Positions 13,651 to 21,420 are shown, counted from the first letter of the stretch. The stretch: DNA of 25,173 bases from a virus (IMGVR_UViG_3300009447_000045:1-25173), one strand, 5' to 3'. Made by a program: numbers and translations. Notes: a model not told the origin generated them from the letters alone.

Positions 13651-13848
13651 ATGTTAACAGTATACGTTTTACTACAGATGATAATTGTAAATGGTGAGTA
13701 TATCGGCAGCGTTCCAGTACCCTATATCTTTTATAGTATGGAGTCATGTGAGGATAACAAGATGCCATTCGCATCAACCCATCCACCGAAGGATGAGAAC
13801 ACGAGGCACGCCTATGTATGCAGTGAGTACAATCCTCAGATGAATTAA
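13651..13848 (+). CDS. Early protein of 65 aa with hydrophobic N-terminus
   Basis: GAGGTGA lies 7 bases before the ATG. The product begins with a hydrophobic stretch (LTVYVLLQMIIVNGEYIGSV), too weak for a sure signal peptide. It continues YIFYSMESCEDNKMPFAST and ends with a Cys (YVCSEYNPQMN); the two Cys could form a disulphide if exported. Last gene before the promoter motif and sigma-like gene. Function unknown. Confidence 0.6.
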   Translation: MLTVYVLLQMIIVNGEYIGSVPVPYIFYSMESCEDNKMPFASTHPPKDENTRHAYVCSEYNPQMN

Positions 13849-13898
13849 ATAAGTCTATATATCAATGGCTTACCTTATTCCTTACAAAAACTTAATGA

Positions 13899-13935
13899 AA
13901 AAGTGGGGAAAAATCAGGGTAAAAAGTGTTTATTA
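13899..13935 (+). promoter_or_regulatory. Putative phage-sigma promoter before the sigma-like gene
   Basis: AAAAGTGGGGAA (13899-13910), 9 bases, TAAAAAGTGTTTATTA (13920-13935). It is identical in both blocks and spacing to the minus-strand motif at 8719-8683. GGGGAA and GTTTATTA are 17 bases apart. The expected start near 13941 is just before the ribosome site AGGAG (13948-13952). Autoregulation by the encoded factor is inferred. Confidence 0.65.
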
Positions 13936-13959
13936 GTATATGATACTAGGAGAATGGAG

Positions 13960-14502
13960 ATGAATGATCGACTCAAGAACGAGGCTTACCAACTAGCCTT
14001 GTCTGATATACAAGGACTGGCTTGGAAGTGGTGTAAAACTAAATATATAAAAGAAGATAACATGCTAGACCGAGATGATATAGAACAAGAAATATCTATC
14101 GCATTCTTTAGAGCATTAGATACATATGAAGATCAATCCTTTACCTTTAGGACTTATTATAATAGAGTTATCTTTAATCATATGATGAACTTTGTCAGAG
14201 CTATCAAGGCTAGGCGTCCTGATGGTATCAGTATTGAGAGTCTTGATGTTGTTGATGACTACATGACAGCATCTTTAGATGTAACAGAGAAGGCTAAAGA
14301 TATACTTAAAGTATTACAGACCAGCCTATCAGATAGAGACTACGAAATAGTAGTACTGTACTACGGAGTAGGACTACCAGCAGCATCTACCCTTGTGGAT
14401 ATAGAGAGACTAACAGGTGTGCCTAACCAAACAGCATCAAGAATTATTAAGAAGGCTTTAGATAACAAAGAGATTAAAGATCAACTAAGATACCTACAAT
14501 AG
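13960..14502 (+). CDS. ECF-size RNA polymerase sigma-like factor
   Basis: 180 aa. Residues about 37-86 match sigma region 2 (DRDDIEQEISIAFFRALDTY, then FTFRTYYNRVIFNHMMNFVR), the part that binds core polymerase and the -10 element. Residues about 112-170 match region 4 (LKVLQTSLSDRDYEIVVLYY, then VDIERLTGVPNQTASRIIKK), with a helix-turn-helix that would read the -35. Region 3 is absent, as in ECF sigma factors. The start is the ATG at 13960, with AGGAG 7 bases upstream; a GTG at 13903 would place the N-terminus inside the promoter motif. It sits at the junction between early genes and replication genes, the right place for a transcription switch. It could redirect host polymerase to phage promoters. 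Confidence 0.8.
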   Translation: MNDRLKNEAYQLALSDIQGLAWKWCKTKYIKEDNMLDRDDIEQEISIAFFRALDTYEDQSFTFRTYYNRVIFNHMMNFVRAIKARRPDGISIESLDVVDDYMTASLDVTEKAKDILKVLQTSLSDRDYEIVVLYYGVGLPAASTLVDIERLTGVPNQTASRIIKKALDNKEIKDQLRYLQ

Positions 14503-14511
14503 GAGATAATC

Positions 14512-16176
14512 GTGGCCGATTGCATAGAAAAATTAGAACATTCATGTGGAAGTAGTGATGGGCTTCAAGTATTCAAAGAGAGTAGTGGTGTGTATCATGG
14601 TTACTGCTTCGCTTGTAGTACGTTTGTAAAGAATCCTTACGATGATAAGCCTGATGACTACAAACCACCAACAGCTAAACTTAAACGTCCACTAGAGGAC
14701 ATACAGAGGGACGTAGAGGACATCAACACATGGGGTTGTCATGGCCTACCGGATAGGAAGTTAAAGAAAGAATACTTAGAATACTTTGGTGTTAAGGTAG
14801 GTGTTAGCGAGACGGATGGTACTACACCAACGACAGCAGCCTTTCCTATCTACCGAGGTGGTGAGATTGTTAGCTATAAGCTAAGAGATCTGCAAGAGAA
14901 GCACATGTTCAGCTTAGGTAATGCCAGCAAGCCCCAGCTATTCGGATGGGAGCAGGCAGTAGCAACAGGTGCACCAAGACTTATCATAACAGAGGGAGAG
15001 TTCGATGCGGTGGCCTTGTTCCAAGTACTTAAAGATCTTAACACTGATCCTAAGTATGCAGACTTTAACCCTGCTGTGGTCAGCTTATCCAATGGCTCAG
15101 GTGGAGCGAAGAGACAGATACTCGACCAGCTATCGTACATCAAACAACATTTCAAAGATGTGGTACTTGCCTTTGATATGGATGATGCCGGTAACATAGC
15201 AGCAGCAGAGGTGTGTAAGATATACCCCGAAGCTATGCGTGCTAACCTACCAGCTAAGGATGCTAATGAATGCTTAGTGAAAGGTCATAAAAAATCTTTA
15301 AAAAATTCTGTACTCTTTAAGGCAGCAGCACCAAGCAACAGTAAGCCAGTGTATGGTGACAGCCTAACAGAGAGCGCATGTAAGGAAGCAGAGATGGGGC
15401 TTAGCTTTCCATGGCCTGCACTAACAGCGCTCACACGAGGCGAACGATGGGGTGAGGTGAGGTACATAGGGGCAGGTGTTAAGCAAGGTAAGTCTGAGTT
15501 GCTCAATGCCTTGGCAGTACACAAGATCCTAGTACACGGAGAGAAAGTATTCTTAGTTAAACCAGAGGAGGCAAACAATAAGACATACAAGCTACTCGTA
15601 GGTAAGGCAGCTAGTCGTGTGTTCCATGATCCTAACATCAAGTTCGATCAGAAAGCATGGGATGAATGGGAGCCACGCATAGGTAGGAACGTAGCTATGC
15701 TAGACCTGTATCAGAATGCAAGCTGGGAAACAGTTAAGGCTGATATAGTACAAGCAGCAGCAGAGGGATACCGTACAGTATACCTTGATCCTATCACTAA
15801 CTTTACTAACACACTGTCAGCATCAGAGGCTAATGAAAAGCTAGGCCAGATAGCTAGTGAAGCAGCATCATTAGCTAAGGACCATAAACTATCTATAACA
15901 ATCTTCTGTCACTTGCTCTCGCCCGGCAATGGTAAGAAGCCACATGAGAGAGGAGGTGATGTACTATCTAATCAGTTCGCAGGGTCACGGTCAATGATGA
16001 GGTCATGTCATTACATGATGGGACTCAAGGGTAACAGAGATCCTGAACTAACAGAGGATGAACGTAATTGCAGGGACTTAGTTATACTAGAGGACAGAGA
16101 GTTCGGTAGTGTAGGTACAGTGCCACTATTCTGGGATAAAAATACTGGACAATTTTCACAGAGGGTAGAGGAATGA
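14512..16176 (+). CDS. Primase-helicase (T7 gp4 type)
   Basis: 554 aa. An N-terminal zinc site (H10/C12/C32/C35; HSCG and YCFAC) is followed by a TOPRIM primase core with TEGEFDA (160-166, E161) and AFDMDDAG (220-227). The C-terminal RecA-like hexameric helicase has Walker A GAGVKQGKS (320-328) and a Walker B strand TVYLDPI. The protein makes RNA primers and unwinds DNA at the fork. The start is a GTG at 14512 with AGGAGA 6 bases upstream. It begins 10 bases after the sigma-like gene, so the two probably share a transcript. Length is close to T7 gp4 (566 aa). Confidence 0.93.
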   Translation: MADCIEKLEHSCGSSDGLQVFKESSGVYHGYCFACSTFVKNPYDDKPDDYKPPTAKLKRPLEDIQRDVEDINTWGCHGLPDRKLKKEYLEYFGVKVGVSETDGTTPTTAAFPIYRGGEIVSYKLRDLQEKHMFSLGNASKPQLFGWEQAVATGAPRLIITEGEFDAVALFQVLKDLNTDPKYADFNPAVVSLSNGSGGAKRQILDQLSYIKQHFKDVVLAFDMDDAGNIAAAEVCKIYPEAMRANLPAKDANECLVKGHKKSLKNSVLFKAAAPSNSKPVYGDSLTESACKEAEMGLSFPWPALTALTRGERWGEVRYIGAGVKQGKSELLNALAVHKILVHGEKVFLVKPEEANNKTYKLLVGKAASRVFHDPNIKFDQKAWDEWEPRIGRNVAMLDLYQNASWETVKADIVQAAAEGYRTVYLDPITNFTNTLSASEANEKLGQIASEAASLAKDHKLSITIFCHLLSPGNGKKPHERGGDVLSNQFAGSRSMMRSCHYMMGLKGNRDPELTEDERNCRDLVILEDREFGSVGTVPLFWDKNTGQFSQRVEE

Positions 16177-16349
16177 ATATAGATGTTAAGAGGATTGGTG
16201 ATTACTTATCTGTCGAGGTAGAAATAGCTGATGCCACTATAGACTTAGGTTTTCTTGAGGAGGATGAGGCTAATGAGCTGGCGGATAAACTGCTAGATGT
16301 TGTTTGGGATCTCACAGGTAAGCCGGTATATTTTGAGGAGGCTTTATGA
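16173..16349 (+). CDS. 58-aa acidic protein, unknown function
   Basis: ATG overlaps the helicase stop (ATGA), and its own TGA overlaps the next ATG the same way. The product is MNIDVKRIGDYLSVEVEIAD, then helical acidic sequence (LEEDEANELADKLLDVVWDL). A strand-strand-helix microdomain is likely. Not recognised. Confidence 0.6.
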   Translation: MNIDVKRIGDYLSVEVEIADATIDLGFLEEDEANELADKLLDVVWDLTGKPVYFEEAL

Positions 16350-16543
16350 AGACATATGAGATAGAGATGACAGAGGTGCAAAGGGTTTACTACCGTGTCG
16401 AAGCAGAGAATGAAGACGCTGCCATCGAGAAGTACGAGAACGCAAGTGTGTACGATCAGATACGTATGATGGTAGGTTCAAAGGGCGGTGTTGACGCAAT
16501 GACAAACGTGAAGGAGGTGGTAAGGGGGGTGGTAGATGAGTGA
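16346..16543 (+). CDS. Small protein of 65 aa with beta-alpha unit
   Basis: MKTYEIEMTEVQRVYYRVEA followed by ENEDAAIEKYENA is the strand-helix pattern common to many small phage and bacterial proteins of unknown role. GAGGAGG lies 5 bases before the ATG. Overlaps the next gene by 8 bases. Confidence 0.7.
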   Translation: MKTYEIEMTEVQRVYYRVEAENEDAAIEKYENASVYDQIRMMVGSKGGVDAMTNVKEVVRGVVDE

Positions 16544-16718
16544 GAAAATAGATTTACGTGGGGGTGCAGATGAAGAGCTAGTATGTGAAGTTCTTCGCCT
16601 TGATAGGCTGTACGACAAACTCAACAATCCGGACGAATTAATGGCTGTATTAGTTGAAGAATATTTATTTACGTGGTGGCAAGTAGGCCATCTTATCGAT
16701 GAACTTGATCTAGGGTAA
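16536..16718 (+). CDS. Small acidic protein, paralogue of the gene at 10734
   Basis: 60 aa. DEELVCEVLRLDRLYDKLNN and then EEYLFTWWQVGHLIDELD share spaced positions with the product of 10734-10922 (D-EL, LY, FT, Q, L-D-L). GGGGGGTGG precedes the ATG. Two diverged copies 6 kb apart suggest an early-gene duplication. Function unknown. Confidence 0.7.
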   Translation: MSEKIDLRGGADEELVCEVLRLDRLYDKLNNPDELMAVLVEEYLFTWWQVGHLIDELDLG

Positions 16719-16722
16719 GGGA

Positions 16723-16878
16723 ATGAATAGAAAAAAGATTAAAATGTTTTTTGTTGGGTTGCTTCACCTTATTATCTCGCCAGTCTACATACCTGCGATG
16801 ATACTGTGGGAAGAAAGAGATGCAATTGCAGACTACTATGATCAATGCTTTAAAGCTATAACATTTAAAAGTCTGTAA
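16723..16878 (+). CDS. 51-aa single-span membrane protein
   Basis: Frame of 52 codons. A basic start (NRKKIK) is followed by a hydrophobic span (MFFVGLLHLIISPVYIPAMI) and a soluble acidic tail (EERDAIADYYDQCFKAI). The ribosome site AAGGGA is very close to the first ATG. Likely membrane protein between replication genes; role unknown. Confidence 0.55.
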   Translation: MNRKKIKMFFVGLLHLIISPVYIPAMILWEERDAIADYYDQCFKAITFKSL

Positions 16879-16896
16879 ATTATAGGAGAAAATTTT

Positions 16897-18798
16897 ATGC
16901 TATGCTACTTTGATTTAGAAGCCAATGGTTTACTTGATACAGTAACAAAGATACACTGTGGTGTCTTCATTGAGGCAGCATCAGGCAAGCAGCACATCTT
17001 TGAAGGTCATCAGATGAAAGAGATGACTGAGTTTATGGATACATGTAGCATGTTGGTAGCTCATAACGGTATCGGTTATGACTTCCCTCTGTTAAAGATG
17101 ATGCTTAACTATGAGTACAAGGGTATCAAGATTGACACAGCCCTTATGTCTAGGCTTCAACGGCCTGAACGTAAGCTACCTTATGATTGTCCTGATAAAG
17201 GTACACGTCCTCACTCACTAGCTGCCTTCGGGTATCGGGTAGGTAGGGGTAAGGTAGTACATGAGGACTGGACAACATACACACCGGACATGTTACATCG
17301 ATGTGTCGAAGATGTGGAGATTCTTCGACTTGTCCACGGTTATCTGAAAGAAGAGGGCGGCCCTAGCTGGATAGCCGCACATCAATTGACTCACCGATTG
17401 TTCGAGATACTACACGAACAAGAGAAGTATGGCTGGCTGGTTGACCGCACATGGATTGATAAGTCTATCGCAATGCTCACACATTGGATAGCTAAGATCG
17501 ATAGTGTCGTGGTGCCACGGCTGCCACAGGTGCTAGTGATTGATGAGACTAAGAAGGCAGGTGAGCTAGGCTGGGTACGTAAACCCTTCCTTAAATCAGG
17601 GCTGCCCTCTTCACAGGTATTGAAATGGGAGGGTGAATCAGATCATGTTGCTGGTCCATTCAGTAGAATAAGTTACCGACCTGTCAACTTAGACAGTAAC
17701 AAGGAGACAAAGGACTGGCTGCTAAGAGAAGGATGGATACCGGAGGCATGGAATTATAAGAAAGAGAATGGTAAGCTGCTCAAGGTAGACAAGAAGCTAG
17801 TGAGAGCTAGTCCTAAGTTAAATGGTGCTGATGCTTTCCGTGGTGTTGATGGTAAGATAGGTCGGCTTATAGCTAAGCGTGTGCAGTGTAAGCATAGACG
17901 TAGTAACTTAGAAGGGTGGGTTAAGATCATACGTGATGATGGCCGTATCAGTCAGGGTATAGCGGGTATGTGTACAACAGCAAGGCTTAAACATAGAGGC
18001 ATAGTAAACGTACCTAGTGATGGTGCATTCTTTGGTAAGTGGATGAGGAAGTCATTCATATCTAAGGATGGATACTCAATCGTAGGTGTTGATGCTGCTG
18101 GTTGTCAGAACCGTATGCTTGCAGCAAGGGTAGGTGATGATTCTTTCACTGAGATATTAATCAATGGTGATAAGGATAAGGGTACAGCCATCCATCAGAT
18201 AAACCAACAGGCTATAGCTGATGTAGGTATCACTGTTAGCTATGGTCAAGCAAAGAATCTTAACTACGCATTCATGTTTGGGGCTAGTGATAACAAGCTG
18301 GGTGATATTATAGGGGAGAATAAAGATACAGGTACACGTATCAGGGATGCATTACTTAGTGTATCAACAGGGTTCTCTGATTTAGTATTGAACTTAACTA
18401 AAGAATGGGTGTCTAATGCTAAGACAAGATTGAATGACTGGGATAAGAAGGAACACTATGATGGATGGGTTGAAGGATTAGATGGTAGGCCTATACACAT
18501 AGAGAGTGAACATCAGATCCTTGTGTATGTCTTACAAAGTGATGAAGCAATCCTTATGCAACATGCACTGGTGTTACTAAAAGAATGGTGTGATGCTGAG
18601 GGATGGACTCATGGTGAGGAGTATGGGTTCGTAGCTAATGTCCATGATGAATTTAGTGCAGAGGTACGAGATGATCTAACTGAGCGTTACTTACATCTAG
18701 GATGTGAGGCTATAGCTGAGGCAGGTCGTAGATTAAAGATAGCATGTCCTCACCAAGGTGATGGTATGATAGGTAAGAATTGGATGGAGGTCCATTAA
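16897..18798 (+). CDS. DNA polymerase, family A, with 3'-5' exonuclease
   Basis: 633 aa. The N-terminal DEDD exonuclease has FDLEANG (D6, E8), HNGIGYDFPLL (D62) and CVEDVEI (D139), so proofreading is probably intact. The C-terminal polymerase has motif A VDAAGCQNR (398-406), motif B SYGQAKNLNYAFMFG (448-462) and motif C VHDEF (582-586). Tyr457 is the Phe762-type position, Tyr as in T7. Motif A has Gln404 where Glu is usual, and motif B has Tyr449 at the usual Arg position; both are unusual. It is about 70 aa shorter than T7 gp5 (704 aa), and whether a thioredoxin-binding loop exists is unclear. AGGAGAA lies 8 bases before the ATG. Confidence 0.95.
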   Translation: MLCYFDLEANGLLDTVTKIHCGVFIEAASGKQHIFEGHQMKEMTEFMDTCSMLVAHNGIGYDFPLLKMMLNYEYKGIKIDTALMSRLQRPERKLPYDCPDKGTRPHSLAAFGYRVGRGKVVHEDWTTYTPDMLHRCVEDVEILRLVHGYLKEEGGPSWIAAHQLTHRLFEILHEQEKYGWLVDRTWIDKSIAMLTHWIAKIDSVVVPRLPQVLVIDETKKAGELGWVRKPFLKSGLPSSQVLKWEGESDHVAGPFSRISYRPVNLDSNKETKDWLLREGWIPEAWNYKKENGKLLKVDKKLVRASPKLNGADAFRGVDGKIGRLIAKRVQCKHRRSNLEGWVKIIRDDGRISQGIAGMCTTARLKHRGIVNVPSDGAFFGKWMRKSFISKDGYSIVGVDAAGCQNRMLAARVGDDSFTEILINGDKDKGTAIHQINQQAIADVGITVSYGQAKNLNYAFMFGASDNKLGDIIGENKDTGTRIRDALLSVSTGFSDLVLNLTKEWVSNAKTRLNDWDKKEHYDGWVEGLDGRPIHIESEHQILVYVLQSDEAILMQHALVLLKEWCDAEGWTHGEEYGFVANVHDEFSAEVRDDLTERYLHLGCEAIAEAGRRLKIACPHQGDGMIGKNWMEVH

Positions 18799-19232
18799 TG
18801 GCATACAGTAAAGAATTAGTAACCGTTATGCATGAGGGCGGCTGTGTCACACCAACATCACACAAGCTGAATCAAGACGGTTACTTTAGGAAGCAGGTGT
18901 GGGTAGATGGTACATTGAAACCTATGATGTATCACCGACACATCTGGATGCAGGAGAGGGGAGACATACCTGAGGGCTACGAGGTAGATCATATCTGTAG
19001 GAACAGGGCATGTTGTAACATAGACCACCTTCAATTGCTAACAGTAAGTGACCATAAGGTTAAGACTAACAAGGAAAGAAGTAAGGATAGGATAGATCAA
19101 GCCTATCAAACATGGATAGCTGAGGGTCTATCAGGCTCTGAGTTAGGCAGGAAGTACAACACAACAGAGAGTACAGGCTGTCGGTGGGTACGTAAGTTTA
19201 AAGAAGACACACGCACTAAGCGTTCAAACTAA
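18798..19232 (+). CDS. Free-standing HNH endonuclease with C-terminal HTH
   Basis: 144 aa from the ATG at 18798, which shares a base with the polymerase stop (TAATG) and has GGAGG 7 bases upstream. An HNH_3-type core includes YHRHIWMQERG, VDHIC (63-67) and CCNIDHLQLL (72-81). The C-terminus has a helix-turn-helix (LSGSELGRKYNTTESTGC, then RWVRKF). This domain order is typical of phage homing endonucleases, which cut unoccupied alleles and spread. It sits between polymerase and ssDNA-binding genes, a frequent insertion place. Not needed for replication, so probably a selfish gene. Confidence 0.88.
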   Translation: MAYSKELVTVMHEGGCVTPTSHKLNQDGYFRKQVWVDGTLKPMMYHRHIWMQERGDIPEGYEVDHICRNRACCNIDHLQLLTVSDHKVKTNKERSKDRIDQAYQTWIAEGLSGSELGRKYNTTESTGCRWVRKFKEDTRTKRSN

Positions 19233-19253
19233 AATCAAAATAGGAATCAGACA

Positions 19254-19943
19254 ATGGCTTTAAATGCTAACAAGGTAAGAAGTTCCGGCGGTAAGAGTAA
19301 GTTTAAACCACAAGCACCAGTAGCTGTGGGTACATACCCAGCTCGACTGGTATCAATCATTGACTTAGGTGTACAAGCACGACGACCATGGAAGGGTGAA
19401 GCAAAAGATCCTATCGCCATGATCCGATGTACATACGAACTTACTACTGAGTTCATGAAGGATGAAGCAGGTAAGGATGATGAGACTAAACCACGATGGA
19501 TCAGTGAGGACTTCCCGTTCTATGGCTTGAGTGCCGATAGAGCTAAGAGTACTCAACGATACCTAGCACTTGATCCACAGCAAGCAGCGGGTGGTGACTG
19601 GGCTGAGTTGTTAGGTGCACCAGTAGCACTCACTGTAGTTCACAATCCTAAAAAGGATGACAGCACTATCGTGTATGCTAACATCGGAGCAACATCTCCT
19701 ATCATGAAAGGCATGGATGTAGCTGAGCTAGTCAATGACCCTCAGCTGTTTGACTTCGATGAGCCTGACATGGATGTGTTCAATGGACTGCCTGACTTCT
19801 TGAAGGATAAGATCAAGGGTGCTACTAACTTCCAAGGCTCAGCTCTTGGTGCGTTACTAGGTGGTGGTGTAGTCCACGAGCCTATCGTTAACACGGATGA
19901 GGTGACACGCACTGGTGATGAAGCAGTTAATCCTTACGGTTAA
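19254..19943 (+). CDS. Putative single-stranded DNA-binding protein
   Basis: 229 aa. The N-terminus (LNANKVRSSGGKSKFKPQAP, then GTYPARLVSIIDLGVQ) and middle (IRCTYELTTEF, KPRWISEDFPF, STQRYLALDP) have the look of the single-stranded DNA-binding proteins in marine T7-like phages, with beta-strand, aromatic-rich sequence compatible with an OB fold. It is placed with the replication genes after the polymerase. The C-terminus (GDEAVNPYG) is not the strongly acidic tail of T7 gp2.5. The call is by resemblance and context. A strong terminator follows, as expected for an abundant product. Confidence 0.6.
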   Translation: MALNANKVRSSGGKSKFKPQAPVAVGTYPARLVSIIDLGVQARRPWKGEAKDPIAMIRCTYELTTEFMKDEAGKDDETKPRWISEDFPFYGLSADRAKSTQRYLALDPQQAAGGDWAELLGAPVALTVVHNPKKDDSTIVYANIGATSPIMKGMDVAELVNDPQLFDFDEPDMDVFNGLPDFLKDKIKGATNFQGSALGALLGGGVVHEPIVNTDEVTRTGDEAVNPYG

Positions 19944-19950
19944 CACATAA

Positions 19951-19976
19951 GGCGGGGGTAAAACCTCGCCTTTTTT
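19951..19976 (+). terminator. Intrinsic terminator after the ssDNA-binding gene
   Basis: GGCGGGG (19951-19957) pairs with CCTCGCC (19964-19970, one G-U), the loop is 6 bases, and TTTTTT follows at 19971-19976. It would end or reduce transcription before the exonuclease block. Confidence 0.88.
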
Positions 19977-19990
19977 ATGCGAGAAATTTT

Positions 19991-20116
19991 ATGATGAATC
20001 ATCATGTATATAAATATTATAGATGGAAGCTCTTTGTTGCTAAGCAAGAGAAGCACTACTGGTCAGCCTTTCATTATGAGACACAAGCAGAGTTGGAGTT
20101 GATATGCGGGCTTTAA
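19991..20116 (+). CDS. 41-aa basic, aromatic peptide
   Basis: Frame of 42 codons from 19991 that overlaps the exonuclease start by 13 bases. The product is NHHVYKYYRWKLFVAKQEKH and then a helix (WSAFHYETQAELELICGL). It is the first frame after the terminator; GAGA is a weak ribosome site. Composition resembles real small phage proteins, but support is modest. Confidence 0.45.
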   Translation: MMNHHVYKYYRWKLFVAKQEKHYWSAFHYETQAELELICGL

Positions 20117-20907
20117 TAGACGGAGACTTATTAGTATATGAATGCTCGGCAGTGGCTGAGTATCCTAAGGATGAACCAATCAGTAACTTTGATTTTGTTA
20201 TCGAGGTATTTCATAACAAGCTAAGGGATATGTTAAAGGCTGTTGATTGCACAGACTACACCATGTACCTTACAGGTAAGGGTAACTTCAGGGAGCAGGT
20301 AGCAGTAACCAAGCCATACAAGGGCAACCGTAAGGGAGAGAAACCTTTCCACTACAATAACCTTCGTGCTTATATCATGTCACATACATGGGCTGTAATG
20401 ATTGAGGGTATGGAAGCTGATGATGCACTGGCTATCAATCAGACAGAAGATACAATCATATGTAGTAGAGATAAAGATCTAAGGATGGTGGCCGGCTGGC
20501 ACTATGGATGGGAATCAGGACAGCAAGGAGAGTTCGGACCTTATCAGTTCTCTAAGCATGGTGAGCTACACCTATCAGAGAATAGGAAGAAGCTAACAGG
20601 TGGTGGGTTGATGTTCTTCTATAGTCAATTACTAACAGGGGATAGCACTGATAACATTCCCGGTTTGAAAGGCTATGGTCCTGCTAAGGCTTATGATCTC
20701 TTATGTGATTGTGAAGATGAGTATGAGTTGTTCGATGTTGTATCAGTGGCGTATGAAGACCAGCATCAAGATAAGTTTGAAGAGTATATGTTAGAGCAAG
20801 GTCGTCTGTTATGGATGGTGAATGACCTGAACGAGGATGGTAGTCCTGTTATGTGGGAGCTACCTATGTATGTTTGGAAACCAGAAGAGGGTCTTGATGA
20901 TGTATGA
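20104..20907 (+). CDS. 5'-3' exonuclease (FEN/T7 gp6 type)
   Basis: 267 aa. PIN-like 5' nuclease: D6 (ALIDGD), basic helix YKGNRKGEKP (72-81), EADD (104-107) and SRDKDL (121-126). The helix-three-turn-helix TGDSTDNIPGLKGYGPAKA (178-196) binds duplex DNA. The family removes RNA primers and, in T7, degrades host DNA and helps recombination. Metal-binding Asp/Glu residues are in place, so it is probably active. GGAG lies 6 bases before the ATG. Followed by endonuclease and second exonuclease genes, making a nuclease cluster. Confidence 0.92.
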   Translation: MRALIDGDLLVYECSAVAEYPKDEPISNFDFVIEVFHNKLRDMLKAVDCTDYTMYLTGKGNFREQVAVTKPYKGNRKGEKPFHYNNLRAYIMSHTWAVMIEGMEADDALAINQTEDTIICSRDKDLRMVAGWHYGWESGQQGEFGPYQFSKHGELHLSENRKKLTGGGLMFFYSQLLTGDSTDNIPGLKGYGPAKAYDLLCDCEDEYELFDVVSVAYEDQHQDKFEEYMLEQGRLLWMVNDLNEDGSPVMWELPMYVWKPEEGLDDV

Positions 20908-21067
20908 AGTAACACACAATGATGCACTAGGTATGTATACTATGACCTTTGCTGATCATAAGGATGCACTGGATTACTACTATGATGTACTGCCTACATC
21001 CTTTGATGTACAGATCTTTAAATGCAGTGTCTTTGATGTAGAGGAGGGAGCATGGGACGAAGAGTAG
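20897..21067 (+). CDS. Small protein of 55-56 aa, unknown function
   Basis: Two tandem ATGs (20897, 20900) follow AGAGG, so the exact start is uncertain; a longer frame from 20837 runs inside the exonuclease and lacks signals. The product is YEVTHNDALGMYTMTFADHK, then DALDYYYDVLPTS and an acidic end. The strand-helix pattern resembles other small proteins here. It overlaps genes on both sides. Confidence 0.6.
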   Translation: MMYEVTHNDALGMYTMTFADHKDALDYYYDVLPTSFDVQIFKCSVFDVEEGAWDEE

Positions 21068-21420
21068 CTAAGACTAGAGGCGGTGGTCGTTACACTGAGG
21101 CAGGGTACTTTGGATTCATTCGGAGTGGACTGAGACAGAAGAGTATGCGATGGCCACCTAAGTACGATGTAATGAACAAAGCTAAGAGACCATACACTGG
21201 GCCTGATAAGAGACGTAAGTTTGAATACTTATGTAATGGATGCAAGCAGTGGTGTGCAGGTAAAGAGGTAGCAGTAGATCACATCAAAGAATGTGGAAGC
21301 CTAAAGTCTTACGATGACTTAGCTCAGTTTGTTGAAACATTATTCTGTGAAGAGGACAACTTACAAGTGTTATGTAAGGGATGTCATAATATTAAAACAC
21401 AAGAGGCTAAGAAGAAATGA
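21052..21420 (+). CDS. HNH endonuclease (DNA-processing type)
   Basis: 122 aa, basic N-terminus (GRRVAKTRGGGRYTEAG). A zinc-type HNH core has CNGC (61-64), VAVDHI (73-78), a conserved loop GSLKSYDDL, then LQVLCKGCHNIKT (104-116) with C108, C111 and H112. Such small HNH proteins between exonuclease genes occur in SIO1-like and other podoviruses. They probably act in host DNA breakdown or resolving branched phage DNA, the task of T7 gp3. Unlike the gene at 18798 it has no extra targeting domain, so it is more likely a core enzyme. GAGGAGGGAG directly precedes the ATG. Confidence 0.83.
   Translation: MGRRVAKTRGGGRYTEAGYFGFIRSGLRQKSMRWPPKYDVMNKAKRPYTGPDKRRKFEYLCNGCKQWCAGKEVAVDHIKECGSLKSYDDLAQFVETLFCEEDNLQVLCKGCHNIKTQEAKKK

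Noticed and set aside
8669-13859. Shared 10-mer TAAGTCTATA (8669-8678 and 13850-13859) as a second promoter element
   Set aside because: It lies on the same strand at both places while the promoter motif is inverted, so its position relative to the motif differs; probably chance.
13903-13959. N-terminal extension of the sigma-like gene from a GTG
   Set aside because: The GTG lies inside the conserved promoter-like motif and lacks a ribosome site, while the ATG at 13960 has AGGAG at 7 bases.
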